From contig NZ_JACJFM010000002.1 of the NCBI RefSeq assembly GCF_014164585.1, positions 89,175 to 153,174 on the forward strand: DNA of 64,000 nt, in the 5' to 3' direction. The DNA is from Oceanospirillum sediminis. Its GTDB lineage: Bacteria; Pseudomonadota; Gammaproteobacteria; Pseudomonadales; Halomonadaceae. Made by a program: the position numbers and the translations under genes. The notes below the pieces were generated by a model. It did no database searches and had not been told where the DNA came from. It was given only the letters and a program-made list of their open reading frames with translations. Shown here in pieces: positions 9,350 to 16,861 of the stretch. How positions within the stretch are numbered: the first letter of the stretch is position 1; each line of letters opens with the position of its first letter.

Positions 9350-10063
9350 ATGGAACAAGTACCCCACTTAATGGGTTCTGTTAACCTGATGGCGGCTTTT
9401 ATGTTTGGCCTGATGGGCAGCGCTCATTGCATCGGCATGTGCGGCGGCATTATGAGCACTCTTTCTCTGGCAAGAGGGTCAGGCTATTCTGCTGCAGTCA
9501 GTCTGCTGGCTTACAATTCAGGCCGGATTATGACTTATAGCATTGCAGGTGCAATTGTAGCCGGATTTGGCACTTTGCTGACTGACCGGCTAATGACGGC
9601 AGGTATTATACTGCGCGTCTTTGCCTCAATAATGCTGATAGCTATGGCTTTGTATCTGGCAAACTGGTGGAAAGGACTGGTATACGTCGAGAATATAGGC
9701 CGGGCGCTCTGGAAATATCTGCAGCCTTTTGCTTCCAGACTGATGCCAGTACGCACTTCAGGGCAAGCCTTACTACTGGGATTAATATGGGGCTGGCTCC
9801 CCTGTGGATTGATATACAGCGTGCTTATCTGGACGCTGTCAGCAGCATCACCTGCTCAGGGTAGTCTGATTATGCTGGCATTTGGCCTGGGCACTCTGCC
9901 TTCTATGCTGCTGACAGGAGCCCTGGCCGCACAATTCAGGCAATTGAGCCAGTCCCCGTTATTACGCAATCTGGCAGCAGTCACTATTATTATCTTTGCC
10001 ATCTGGCAACTGTTACCGCTGATTGGCCTGGACCCGTTTCAGACCGGCCACAGCCACCATTGA
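9350..10063 (+). CDS. TauE/SafE-like (urease-accessory UreH-like) membrane protein
   Basis: A 237-aa protein of about six to seven membrane helices with GLMGSAHCIGMCGGI near the N-terminus and GLIWGWLPCGLIYS in the second half, the paired Cys/Gly motifs of this family. Members are common directly after ccoS in gammaproteobacteria and are thought to help copper or haem handling for cbb3. That role is inferred from position. The start is supported by GGAAAAT just before ATG. The C-terminal GHSHH could bind metal. Confidence 0.85.
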   Translation: MEQVPHLMGSVNLMAAFMFGLMGSAHCIGMCGGIMSTLSLARGSGYSAAVSLLAYNSGRIMTYSIAGAIVAGFGTLLTDRLMTAGIILRVFASIMLIAMALYLANWWKGLVYVENIGRALWKYLQPFASRLMPVRTSGQALLLGLIWGWLPCGLIYSVLIWTLSAASPAQGSLIMLAFGLGTLPSMLLTGALAAQFRQLSQSPLLRNLAAVTIIIFAIWQLLPLIGLDPFQTGHSHH

Positions 10064-10134
10064 CCGATTAGCAATATCACTGCAGGCTCTGCTGACAGCA
10101 CCATCCTGCACACTACAGATAACAGGTATAACTA

Positions 10135-11529
10135 ATGAGTAATCTGAACCAAATTGAATGGGACCATGACCTTATTCAGCGCTATAACATCTCAGGTCCG
10201 AGATATACCTCTTATCCTACCGCTGTTCAGTTTACAGACCAGTTCAGAGAGTCAGAGTACCAGGTTGCTGTCCAGCGCAGCCGTGAGTCGGGTACACCTC
10301 TTTCACTGTATTTCCATATTCCTTTCTGCGATACCGTCTGCTTCTATTGTGGTTGCAACAAAATTGCAACTAAGGATACAGCCAAAGCACAACCTTATCT
10401 GGAACGGGTTTATAAAGAGATTGCTCTGCAGGCTGAACAGGCTGGCAGCTCAGAGCGCACGGTAAAACAGCTTCACTGGGGCGGTGGCACACCAACCTTT
10501 CTCAGCCATGAACAGATGCGGGAACTGATGGCTGAAACACGTCGGCATTTTCAGCTGCAAGAGAATGACGAAGGTGATTTTTCAATCGAAATTGACCCAA
10601 GAGAAGCCACTGGCGAGACAATGGAACTCTTGCGAGAGCTTGGTTTTAACCGGGTCAGTCTGGGGGTTCAGGATTTTAACCCGGATGTTCAGAAAGCCGT
10701 CAATCGTATCCAGTCTGTAAAAATTACTCAGGAGATCATGGACCATGCCCGTCGTCTGGGCTTCCGCTCCCTGAATCTTGATCTGATTTATGGCTTGCCA
10801 TTACAGACAGAAAGCAGTTTTGCTGAAACCCTGGAGACCATTATAGAAATGGACCCGGACCGTATTTCTGTTTTCAATTATGCCCACCTGCCTGAGCGCT
10901 TTAAGCCACAACGCCGTATTAATAATGATGACCTGCCGTCTCCGGATACCAAGCTGAAAATTCTGGAGCATACCATCAATCGTCTGATTGAAGCTGGTTA
11001 TGTCTATATTGGTATGGATCACTTTGCGAAGCCGGATGATACTCTGTCAATTGCACAGCGCGAAGGCAAGCTGCATCGTAATTTCCAGGGATATACCACT
11101 CATTCAGATTGCGACCTGATTGCTATGGGAGTTTCATCCATCAGTCAGCAAGCTAACACTTACAGCCAGAATGCTTACACAATCGATGAGTACCAGGCTG
11201 CAATTGATGATGGACATCTGCCCGTGATCAAAGGCGTAGAACTGAATGACGATGATATTCTGCGCCGGAGTGTTATCAACCAGATTATCTGCCATTTTGA
11301 GCTTGATGGTGATGATATCAGTAAAACTTTCGGTATCGACTTCAACGAGTATTTTGCCGAAGAGCTTGAGTTTCTTGAGCAACACTGTCGTGATGGTCTG
11401 GTAATAAGAGAAGGAAATCACTATACAGTAACACCTGCTGGTCGCTTACTGGTCAGAGCAGTTTGTATGGCATTTGATAGCTACCTCGATAAAAAAGCCC
11501 TGACTCAGTCCTATTCACGCATTATTTAA
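10135..11529 (+). CDS. hemN: Oxygen-independent coproporphyrinogen III dehydrogenase HemN
   Basis: Radical SAM enzyme that decarboxylates coproporphyrinogen III to protoporphyrinogen IX without O2, in the cytoplasm. The 464 aa show FCDTVCFYCGC with C65, C69, C72 for the 4Fe-4S cluster and C74. GGGTPTF and the ESIEIDPRE-like SIEIDPREAT segment follow, with the HemN C-terminal domain. It sits between the oxidase genes and fnr, fitting haem supply for micro-oxic respiration. Confidence 0.97.
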   Translation: MSNLNQIEWDHDLIQRYNISGPRYTSYPTAVQFTDQFRESEYQVAVQRSRESGTPLSLYFHIPFCDTVCFYCGCNKIATKDTAKAQPYLERVYKEIALQAEQAGSSERTVKQLHWGGGTPTFLSHEQMRELMAETRRHFQLQENDEGDFSIEIDPREATGETMELLRELGFNRVSLGVQDFNPDVQKAVNRIQSVKITQEIMDHARRLGFRSLNLDLIYGLPLQTESSFAETLETIIEMDPDRISVFNYAHLPERFKPQRRINNDDLPSPDTKLKILEHTINRLIEAGYVYIGMDHFAKPDDTLSIAQREGKLHRNFQGYTTHSDCDLIAMGVSSISQQANTYSQNAYTIDEYQAAIDDGHLPVIKGVELNDDDILRRSVINQIICHFELDGDDISKTFGIDFNEYFAEELEFLEQHCRDGLVIREGNHYTVTPAGRLLVRAVCMAFDSYLDKKALTQSYSRII

Positions 11530-11538
11530 ACCTCTTTC

Positions 11539-11562
11539 AGCTGCCTGAATCTTCAGGCAGCT
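11539..11562 (+). terminator. Hairpin after hemN
   Basis: AGCTGCCTGA (11539-11548) pairs perfectly with TCAGGCAGCT (11553-11562) around a 4-nt loop, 10 bp after the hemN stop. It has no clear U-run, so it may be a weak or Rho-assisted terminator, or an mRNA 3'-end stabiliser. Confidence 0.6.
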
Positions 11563-11595
11563 AGCTCCCCGCCTTGTTTCATTTACCATATAAAT

Positions 11596-11609
11596 CTGAT
11601 GTGCATCAA
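11596..11609 (+). promoter_or_regulatory. FNR/Anr box upstream of fnr
   Basis: CTGATGTGCATCAA matches the FNR consensus TTGAT-N4-ATCAA at 9 of 10 positions. It lies 84 bp before the fnr start. A -10-like CATAAT is at 11639-11644 and a weak -35-like TTGCGT at 11618-11623. This suggests FNR autoregulation, a well-known feature of fnr/anr genes. Confidence 0.7.
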
Positions 11610-11693
11610 AAAACCTTTGCGTAAAATGGCAAATTGTTCATAATGAGCTTCGAGCGGATTGTAAATGAACAGTAAAAAGCCCGGAGTACCGTC

Positions 11694-12473
11694 ATGCCAA
11701 AAGGGCAACTTAAGGGAATTTGTTTTCACCCAAGCAAGGAAACAAAGTGTGTCACCTGTAGTCTCAGCTCGCTATGCCTTCCAATTTCTCTGAACTTCGA
11801 AGATATTGACCAGCTGGATAAAATCATTAAACGTCGTCAGCCTTTGAAAAAGGGAGAACACCTTTTCCATCAGGGGGACCGTTTTGATTGCGTCTATGCC
11901 GTAAGGTCCGGCAGTATCAAAAATTACGCGATGACCAATGACGGTGAAGAGCAGATCACCAACTTCCATCTTCCCAGCGAGCTGGTGGGAATGGATGGTA
12001 TTGACTGCGACACCTACCCCGTGTCTGCAAAAGCACTGGAAACCACCACCGTTTGTGAAATCCCATTTTCCCGCCTGGAAGAGCTCGCTAAAGAACTACC
12101 GGAGCTACGCTCCCAGATTCTGCGTATCATGAGCCGGGAACTGCGTGATGACAAACAGATGATGATGCTGTTAAGTAAAAAGAATGCCGAGCAGCGTGTC
12201 GCAACTTTTCTGACCAATCTGTCTACACGGTTCAAGCGTCGGGGCTATTCGCCTTATACCTTCCGCCTGCCGATGTCCCGCAATGAGATAGGTAACTATC
12301 TGGGATTGGCTGTAGAAACTGTCAGCCGGGTCTTTACCCGCTTTCAGAACAATGAGTTAATTGCAGTTAACGGAAAAGAGGTCCATATTCTGAATATGGA
12401 TGACCTTAGTGAACTGGCAGGCCTGCCTGAACAGGAACCCCGTCATATAGAAGTGAATGCCAGTACGGGCTGA
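11694..12473 (+). CDS. fnr: Oxygen-sensing regulator FNR/Anr
   Basis: CRP-family dimeric transcription factor that senses O2 through a 4Fe-4S cluster and activates anaerobic and micro-oxic genes. The 259 aa carry the cluster cysteines C19, C22 and C28 (CVTCSLSSLC) plus C105 in GIDCD; an extra C10 is present. A cNMP-fold domain is followed by the helix-turn-helix with the recognition helix VETVSRVF, which contains the FNR-type E..SR residues. Likely targets here are ccoNOQP and fnr itself. It is followed by the apt homologue, as in Pseudomonas. Confidence 0.96.
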   Translation: MPKGQLKGICFHPSKETKCVTCSLSSLCLPISLNFEDIDQLDKIIKRRQPLKKGEHLFHQGDRFDCVYAVRSGSIKNYAMTNDGEEQITNFHLPSELVGMDGIDCDTYPVSAKALETTTVCEIPFSRLEELAKELPELRSQILRIMSRELRDDKQMMMLLSKKNAEQRVATFLTNLSTRFKRRGYSPYTFRLPMSRNEIGNYLGLAVETVSRVFTRFQNNELIAVNGKEVHILNMDDLSELAGLPEQEPRHIEVNASTG

Positions 12474-12480
12474 CTTCAGA

Positions 12481-12537
12481 ATAACAGGCCTTCTTGCTAA
12501 GGAAAATCGCCCCGTAAATAGCCCGGAGGCCTGTTAT
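12481..12537 (+). promoter_or_regulatory. 11-bp inverted repeat enclosing the apt ribosome-binding site
   Basis: ATAACAGGCCT (12481-12491) is perfectly complementary to AGGCCTGTTAT (12527-12537), with a 35-nt loop. The right arm includes part of the GGAGG Shine-Dalgarno (12525-12529) and the first two bases of the ATG at 12536. If it folds in mRNA it should block initiation of the downstream gene. The pairing is seen directly; the regulatory role is inferred. Confidence 0.6.
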
Positions 12538-13075
12538 GATCATTGATGAACTTTATCTGAAAAACCTTGTTCACTGTATCTCCGACTTCCCCGCAAAAGG
12601 GCATAAGTTCAGAGATCTGTCACCGTTAATTGCAGACCCTAAAGCCTTGCAGATTGCTTGTGATCTTCTTGTATATCGTTACAGCCAGACAGATATCAGC
12701 TGTATTGTTACCGTCAGCGATAGCGGCCTGCTAACAGGCTCGATTATAGCCTATCGTCTTCAGAAGCCTCTGGTGCGCGTACGTCCTTCCAGTGTCATCC
12801 CGGATACCGCATTCAGTGCAACATTCACCAATGTATCAGGTGAACAAACCGTAGCGATTGCCCGCAACGCACTGAATGAACAGGACAGAGTCCTTTTATT
12901 TGATGATGCTATTGCCAGCGGAGAAAGCATGCTTGCAGCAGCAGCATTAGTAAGACAATGTAATGCCAGCATACATGAAGCCTGCACACTGGTTGACCTG
13001 CCTGATGCCGGAGGACGGGAGAAGCTGACAGAGCTGGACGTACCTTTTTATGCCCTGCTCACATTTGAGGATTGA
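12536..13075 (+). CDS. apt: Degenerate adenine phosphoribosyltransferase homologue
   Basis: A 179-aa protein with the PRTase type I fold, in the position after fnr/anr where Pseudomonas has apt. The N-terminus (FRDLSPLIADPKAL) and C-terminus (ALVRQCNASIHEACTLVDLPDAGG) follow Apt closely. The active site does not: the expected ARGF motif reads SDSGL (61-65), the flexible loop RKxGKLP reads RPSSVIP (83-89), the catalytic EYG segment is TNVSGE, and the PRPP loop is DDAIASGES (123-131). The fold is probably kept, but normal APRT activity is doubtful. Start ATG has GGAGG ahead but lies in a hairpin. Confidence 0.8.
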   Translation: MIIDELYLKNLVHCISDFPAKGHKFRDLSPLIADPKALQIACDLLVYRYSQTDISCIVTVSDSGLLTGSIIAYRLQKPLVRVRPSSVIPDTAFSATFTNVSGEQTVAIARNALNEQDRVLLFDDAIASGESMLAAAALVRQCNASIHEACTLVDLPDAGGREKLTELDVPFYALLTFED

Positions 13076-13090
13076 AACAGAAGAAATTAC

Positions 13091-13130
13091 CAACAGATAA
13101 TGGCAACAAGGATACAGCCATTATCTGTTG
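13091..13130. terminator. Bidirectional terminator between apt and ttcA
   Basis: CAACAGATAATGGC (13091-13104) pairs perfectly over 14 bp with GCCATTATCTGTTG (13117-13130) around a 12-nt loop. It lies between two convergent genes, which is the expected site for a shared terminator, although flanking U-runs are weak. Confidence 0.7.
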
Positions 13131-13145
13131 CTCTGAATGAGAAAA

Positions 13146-13991
13146 TTATTCGGCCGCATTCACAATTTCAATGCGATTAGCCATCATAGAAATCTGCTTC
13201 TCTTCCAGATTTTTAAAATCAAACAGATCATTATCCGCCAGCTGAGAAGGCGCCACATTCTGCATAGCCCGGAACATAATCTCCAGACGTCCTGGATGTT
13301 GCTTCTCCCAGCCCTGCAACATCTCTTTAATCACCTGACGCTGCAACCCATCCTGAGAGCCACACAGGTTGCACGGAATAATCGGGAACTGTTTAAGCTG
13401 CGCAAACTCAGCAATATCTTTTTCAGGACAATAAGCCAGAGGACGAATAACAATATTTTTCCCATCATCACTGAGCAGCTTAGGCGGCATAGATTTCATG
13501 GTTCCGCCATAGAACATATTCAGAAACAGAGTTTCCAGCATATCATCTCTGTGGTGGCCCAGAGCAATCTTGGTTGCTCCTATCTCTTCAGCAAAACCAT
13601 ACAGAGAACCACGACGCAAGCGGGAACAAAGTGCACAGGTTGTTTTTCCTTCCGGGACTTTCTCCTGCACAATACTGTAAGTGTCCCGCTCAAGAATATG
13701 ATAATCAACACCAATAGAAGACAGGTATTCCGGCAGCACATGCTCAGGGAAACCAGGCTGTTTCTGATCCAGATTGACAGCCACCAGCTCAAAGTTAACC
13801 GGAGCACTTTTCTGCAGGTTCATCAGAATGTCCAGCATGGTATAGGAATCTTTCCCACCAGACAGACACACCATTACCTTATCGCCTTCCTGGATCATAT
13901 TAAAGTCGGCAATGGCTTGTCCGACATGGCGGCGTAAACGCTTCTGTAATTTGTTGAACTCGCGTTTTTCTTTAGGTAACAGTTCCTGCAT
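13146..13991 (-). CDS. ttcA: tRNA 2-thiocytidine(32) biosynthesis protein TtcA
   Basis: ATP- and Fe-S-dependent enzyme that thiolates C32 of certain tRNAs. The 281 aa contain the PP-loop SGGKDS, the central CALC pair and the later CNLC motif of the TtcA family, and the conserved start [18 protein letters not shown]. An upstream in-frame ATG (14069) exists, but 13991 matches family starts and has GGAG at proper spacing. It is convergent with apt and divergent from the DnaJ-related gene. Confidence 0.95.
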   Translation of the reverse strand: MQELLPKEKREFNKLQKRLRRHVGQAIADFNMIQEGDKVMVCLSGGKDSYTMLDILMNLQKSAPVNFELVAVNLDQKQPGFPEHVLPEYLSSIGVDYHILERDTYSIVQEKVPEGKTTCALCSRLRRGSLYGFAEEIGATKIALGHHRDDMLETLFLNMFYGGTMKSMPPKLLSDDGKNIVIRPLAYCPEKDIAEFAQLKQFPIIPCNLCGSQDGLQRQVIKEMLQGWEKQHPGRLEIMFRAMQNVAPSQLADNDLFDFKNLEEKQISMMANRIEIVNAAE

Positions 13992-14167
13992 GACTACTCC
14001 GGAAAGGCTGGCACAAAACGAGGAGGCTCTTTTACCCAAATTCGCTGATTTTGTAAACCATAAAGCCACATAAAAAAGCAGAAAAATGCCAACACTTTGA
14101 TGTGTAAAGCGTTTATGATTAAGGATCTGGTAAAAGATTTTCCACGGACATCAGGTTAACGAGTCAG

Positions 14168-14770
14168 ATGAATACACTGCAACGATCGCGCCTGCTGGAT
14201 ACGCTGCAGCTGGTACTGGAAGCCCATCCTCAGGGGCTGAATGAACATGCCCTGATTAAAGCTCTGGGTGAAGTCGGTGTTATTGAAGTCACCACAGAAA
14301 CCTTCTCAGATACGATGGCACTGTTCAGAACTCATTTTCTGGTCTATAACGCTTTATATGAGCTGAAAGACGAACTGATCAGAAACGCACACTGGATTCT
14401 TGAAATATCAGCAGTCAATATCAAACTGCACCCCTATGAGTTCGGACATCATTTGCTCAGCGAACCCGACCCTATGAGAGACTATTATCTGGATCTTTCT
14501 GCTCTTCAGGAAACCACTGAAGATGAGCTGGATGATATGCTGCGCAATTTCTGGAAAAAAATTGATATTGAAGAGGAAAAACAGATTGCCAGAGGTCTCA
14601 GCCAGAAAGCTCTGAGATGCCTGGATCTTGAAGAACCCATCACATTTGATGAAATAAAAAAGAGATACCGGAAACTGGCCATGCAACACCATCCCGACCG
14701 GGGTGGCGATCCGGCCAGAATTCAGGAAATCAATGAAGCAATGGAAGTCCTCAAGGCCGCATTCCGATGA
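14168..14770 (+). CDS. DnaJ-related protein
   Basis: A 200-aa protein with a long N-terminal DnaJ-related domain (about 1-140) and a short C-terminal J-domain (about 150-200) carrying MQHHPDRGGDP, so the HPD motif needed to stimulate Hsp70 ATPase is present. It lacks the zinc-finger and C-terminal domains of DnaJ, so it is a specialised co-chaperone whose client is unknown. Its stop overlaps the next start by 4 bp (ATGA). Confidence 0.9.
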   Translation: MNTLQRSRLLDTLQLVLEAHPQGLNEHALIKALGEVGVIEVTTETFSDTMALFRTHFLVYNALYELKDELIRNAHWILEISAVNIKLHPYEFGHHLLSEPDPMRDYYLDLSALQETTEDELDDMLRNFWKKIDIEEEKQIARGLSQKALRCLDLEEPITFDEIKKRYRKLAMQHHPDRGGDPARIQEINEAMEVLKAAFR

Positions 14771-15846
14771 CAAGATACCTTCAATTCAGTTCTGTATTAT
14801 GTTTTCTGCTAGTCCTGATCGGACTGTTCGTCAGTCATACTGCCCAGGCAGCACGGCATGCCGTTGTTCTTCAATATCAGCATATCAGCGACCGTACCCC
14901 TCCCAGTAAAAGCGCCCCGAAAAAGAACTTTATTCAGCACCTGGACTATCTGGAGCAGAATGGTTATCAGGTCTGGCCGCTTGAAAAGATCGTTAAGCGT
15001 ATTAAGACAAAAAAATCACTCCCCAATAAGGTTGTAGCGATTACTTTTGACCATGCCTATATCAGTGTGTTTGAGAATGCATTGCCAGAGCTGGCACGCC
15101 GGAAAATGCCATTTACTGTTTTCGTTGCTGCAGAGCCTGTCATGAAGGGGCATCCACTCTATATGAGCTGGGAGCAACTGAAAGAAGTAATACGTCAGGG
15201 TGGTACAATTGGCAGCATGGGTTTAATGGCTAGCAATATGGTTAAACGCCTGCCGGAAGAGTTTCCCGGAGAACGTATTAAACGCCTGACAAAAGAGCTG
15301 GAACTGAATGAAAAAGCACTGAAAAAATACCTTAATGTCACACCAGAGCTATTCGCGTATCCCGAAGGCCAGTCTGATGAGCAATCCAGAAAACTGGTCA
15401 GAAAAATGGGTTATGCCGGTTTTGGTACTCACCCCGGAGCCGCAAGCCGATTCAGCTCAATCAGTTTTCAACCCAGATTCGTAGCCACAGGTACAGCCAG
15501 AAATGTTAACAACCTGCCAGTCAAACTTAGCGCCCTGCCTTTGCCGGTTCGCAGCGTGAAGGCAGAGAAATCATTGCTAAGGCATGATAACAAATACCCT
15601 GAAGCTCTGGTTGAACTGTATTCAGGGAGCTATGTCTTAACCGGGCTACGCTGTCAGAATTCAGCAGGCATTCCGGTTCCTCATTACCTGCAATCAGGGA
15701 AAAAGCCGTCATTTCTGCTTAAAAGTAAACAGGGGGAGCCTATCGGTACCGTTGGGTACTACTGCACGGCTCCTCATGATAAGTCCTCCCGTTTTTACTG
15801 GTTTTCCTATAACTGGATCAGACCAGACGCGCAAGGAAACTGGTAA
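14767..15846 (+). CDS. Polysaccharide deacetylase-fold protein, predicted inactive
   Basis: A 359-aa exported protein with a signal peptide (residues 1-28) and a NodB-homology domain (about 32-230). The NodB motif 1 (TFDDGY/TFDDAY) reads TFDHAY (D95, H96), so the second, metal-binding Asp is gone. The HxxxH metal motif expected after IGN reads IGSMGLMASN (M151, A155), so both histidines are missing. A later AYPEGQSDEQS segment is conserved. The C-terminal 110 residues are a separate domain I do not recognise. It is coupled to the DnaJ-related gene. Confidence 0.85.
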   Translation: MTRYLQFSSVLCFLLVLIGLFVSHTAQAARHAVVLQYQHISDRTPPSKSAPKKNFIQHLDYLEQNGYQVWPLEKIVKRIKTKKSLPNKVVAITFDHAYISVFENALPELARRKMPFTVFVAAEPVMKGHPLYMSWEQLKEVIRQGGTIGSMGLMASNMVKRLPEEFPGERIKRLTKELELNEKALKKYLNVTPELFAYPEGQSDEQSRKLVRKMGYAGFGTHPGAASRFSSISFQPRFVATGTARNVNNLPVKLSALPLPVRSVKAEKSLLRHDNKYPEALVELYSGSYVLTGLRCQNSAGIPVPHYLQSGKKPSFLLKSKQGEPIGTVGYYCTAPHDKSSRFYWFSYNWIRPDAQGNW

Positions 15847-15914
15847 TGCAAAGAGCCAGGAGTCTATTACGGTTTTAGCTATCTCTGCTCTGGCCTACTG
15901 ACAGATTCAAACCA

Positions 15915-15944
15915 GACAAAAAAAGCCCACTAAAATGTGGGCTT
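15915..15944 (-). terminator. Terminator of the minus-strand symporter-associated genes
   Basis: AAGCCCAC (15923-15930) pairs with GTGGGCTT (15937-15944) around a 6-nt loop. On the minus strand the stem is followed by seven U residues (plus-strand A-run at about 15918-15924), a textbook intrinsic terminator. Confidence 0.85.
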
Positions 15945-15997
15945 CATACAGTGTGAAAGGGAAGTATACGGCCGATACCGGCCACCTCCAGGGCAGA

Positions 15998-16216
15998 TCA
16001 ATAGGACATCTGATTGTAGATACGAATACAGATACCTATAAGAAGAATCAGAAAGCCCAGTCTTTTTACCTTAATTTCTGCCGCACTGATCGCCATTTTA
16101 GCAGACCAGAATGTCAGTACTCCCTTCATATCTCCGGTCCGTCGAACGTACATCACAAGAGAACTCAGGTAAACTACCAGGCCGATAACTAAAATAATAT
16201 GTTCAAGTAAAACCAT
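15998..16216 (-). CDS. Small hypothetical membrane protein
   Basis: A 72-aa protein with two predicted hydrophobic helices (about 3-24 and 51-69) joined by a basic loop containing VRRTGDMKGV and EIKVKRLG. I do not recognise the family. It is 24 bp downstream of the exonuclease gene, reads in the same direction and ends just before a strong minus-strand terminator, so it is likely the last gene of that operon. Evidence is hydrophobic pattern and context only. Confidence 0.55.
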   Translation of the reverse strand: MVLLEHIILVIGLVVYLSSLVMYVRRTGDMKGVLTFWSAKMAISAAEIKVKRLGFLILLIGICIRIYNQMSY

Positions 16217-16240
16217 GCTTCATCTCATATCTTATTGTTA

Positions 16241-16858
16241 TTAAACAGGAATATTTCCTTGCATGGTACGAACATACATCAAAGCAGTCGTTACTGCATC
16301 TCCTATTGCTGTATGGCGTCCCATGATAGGAACTTGCAATTTTTCAGCAATTTTCTCAAAGTGCAGATCAGGCTGAAGCTCAGGATTCATTCTCTGAACT
16401 TTCTGCTGATAAACATGGGATAACTCGACAGCTTTATTAGGCAGACTGAAACCATACCGGGGACGAATATGCCTGTTAAGGACGGCAATATCAAAATCAA
16501 TATAGTATCCCATAATAGGCCGGTTACCGATAAACTCCAGCAACTGATCCAGGGCATCGCCCAACGCCTCACCACCATGCAGATCCACACCACGAATTCT
16601 ATGGATCTTAATCGAATCAGCCGTCAGTGTTTCCGGCTTCTGCAACTTGATATCCAGCTTATCGCTGGTTATCACTTTTTTGCCCTTAACCTTAACCGCG
16701 CCAATGGACAAAATATCAGCGACCTGAGGATCAAGACTTGTCGTTTCAAGATCCAGGGCAATGCATTCATCTCCTGAATAGGGCTCAAACAAATACCCAT
16801 ATTCACCTTTACTGTGTTGCCAGCGATCCGTCACTGTTCTTATTGTTTTGAGAACCAT
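16241..16858 (-). CDS. DEDDh-family 3'-5' exonuclease
   Basis: A 205-aa DnaQ-like exonuclease. Motif I is ALDLETTSLD (D, E), motif II includes YIDFDIAVLNRH, and motif III GRHTAIGDA gives the H and D of DEDDh. It starts 3 bp after the end of the CBS/nucleotidyltransferase gene. In Pseudomonas a similar nuclease, CBS protein and VC_2705-type symporter are neighbours, so this set is conserved though the functional link is unknown. Confidence 0.9.
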   Translation of the reverse strand: MVLKTIRTVTDRWQHSKGEYGYLFEPYSGDECIALDLETTSLDPQVADILSIGAVKVKGKKVITSDKLDIKLQKPETLTADSIKIHRIRGVDLHGGEALGDALDQLLEFIGNRPIMGYYIDFDIAVLNRHIRPRYGFSLPNKAVELSHVYQQKVQRMNPELQPDLHFEKIAEKLQVPIMGRHTAIGDAVTTALMYVRTMQGNIPV

Positions 16859-16861
16859 GGC

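Noticed and set aside
13137-13937. 266-codon plus-strand frame antisense to ttcA
   Set aside because: TtcA is certain and the antisense product has no family features.
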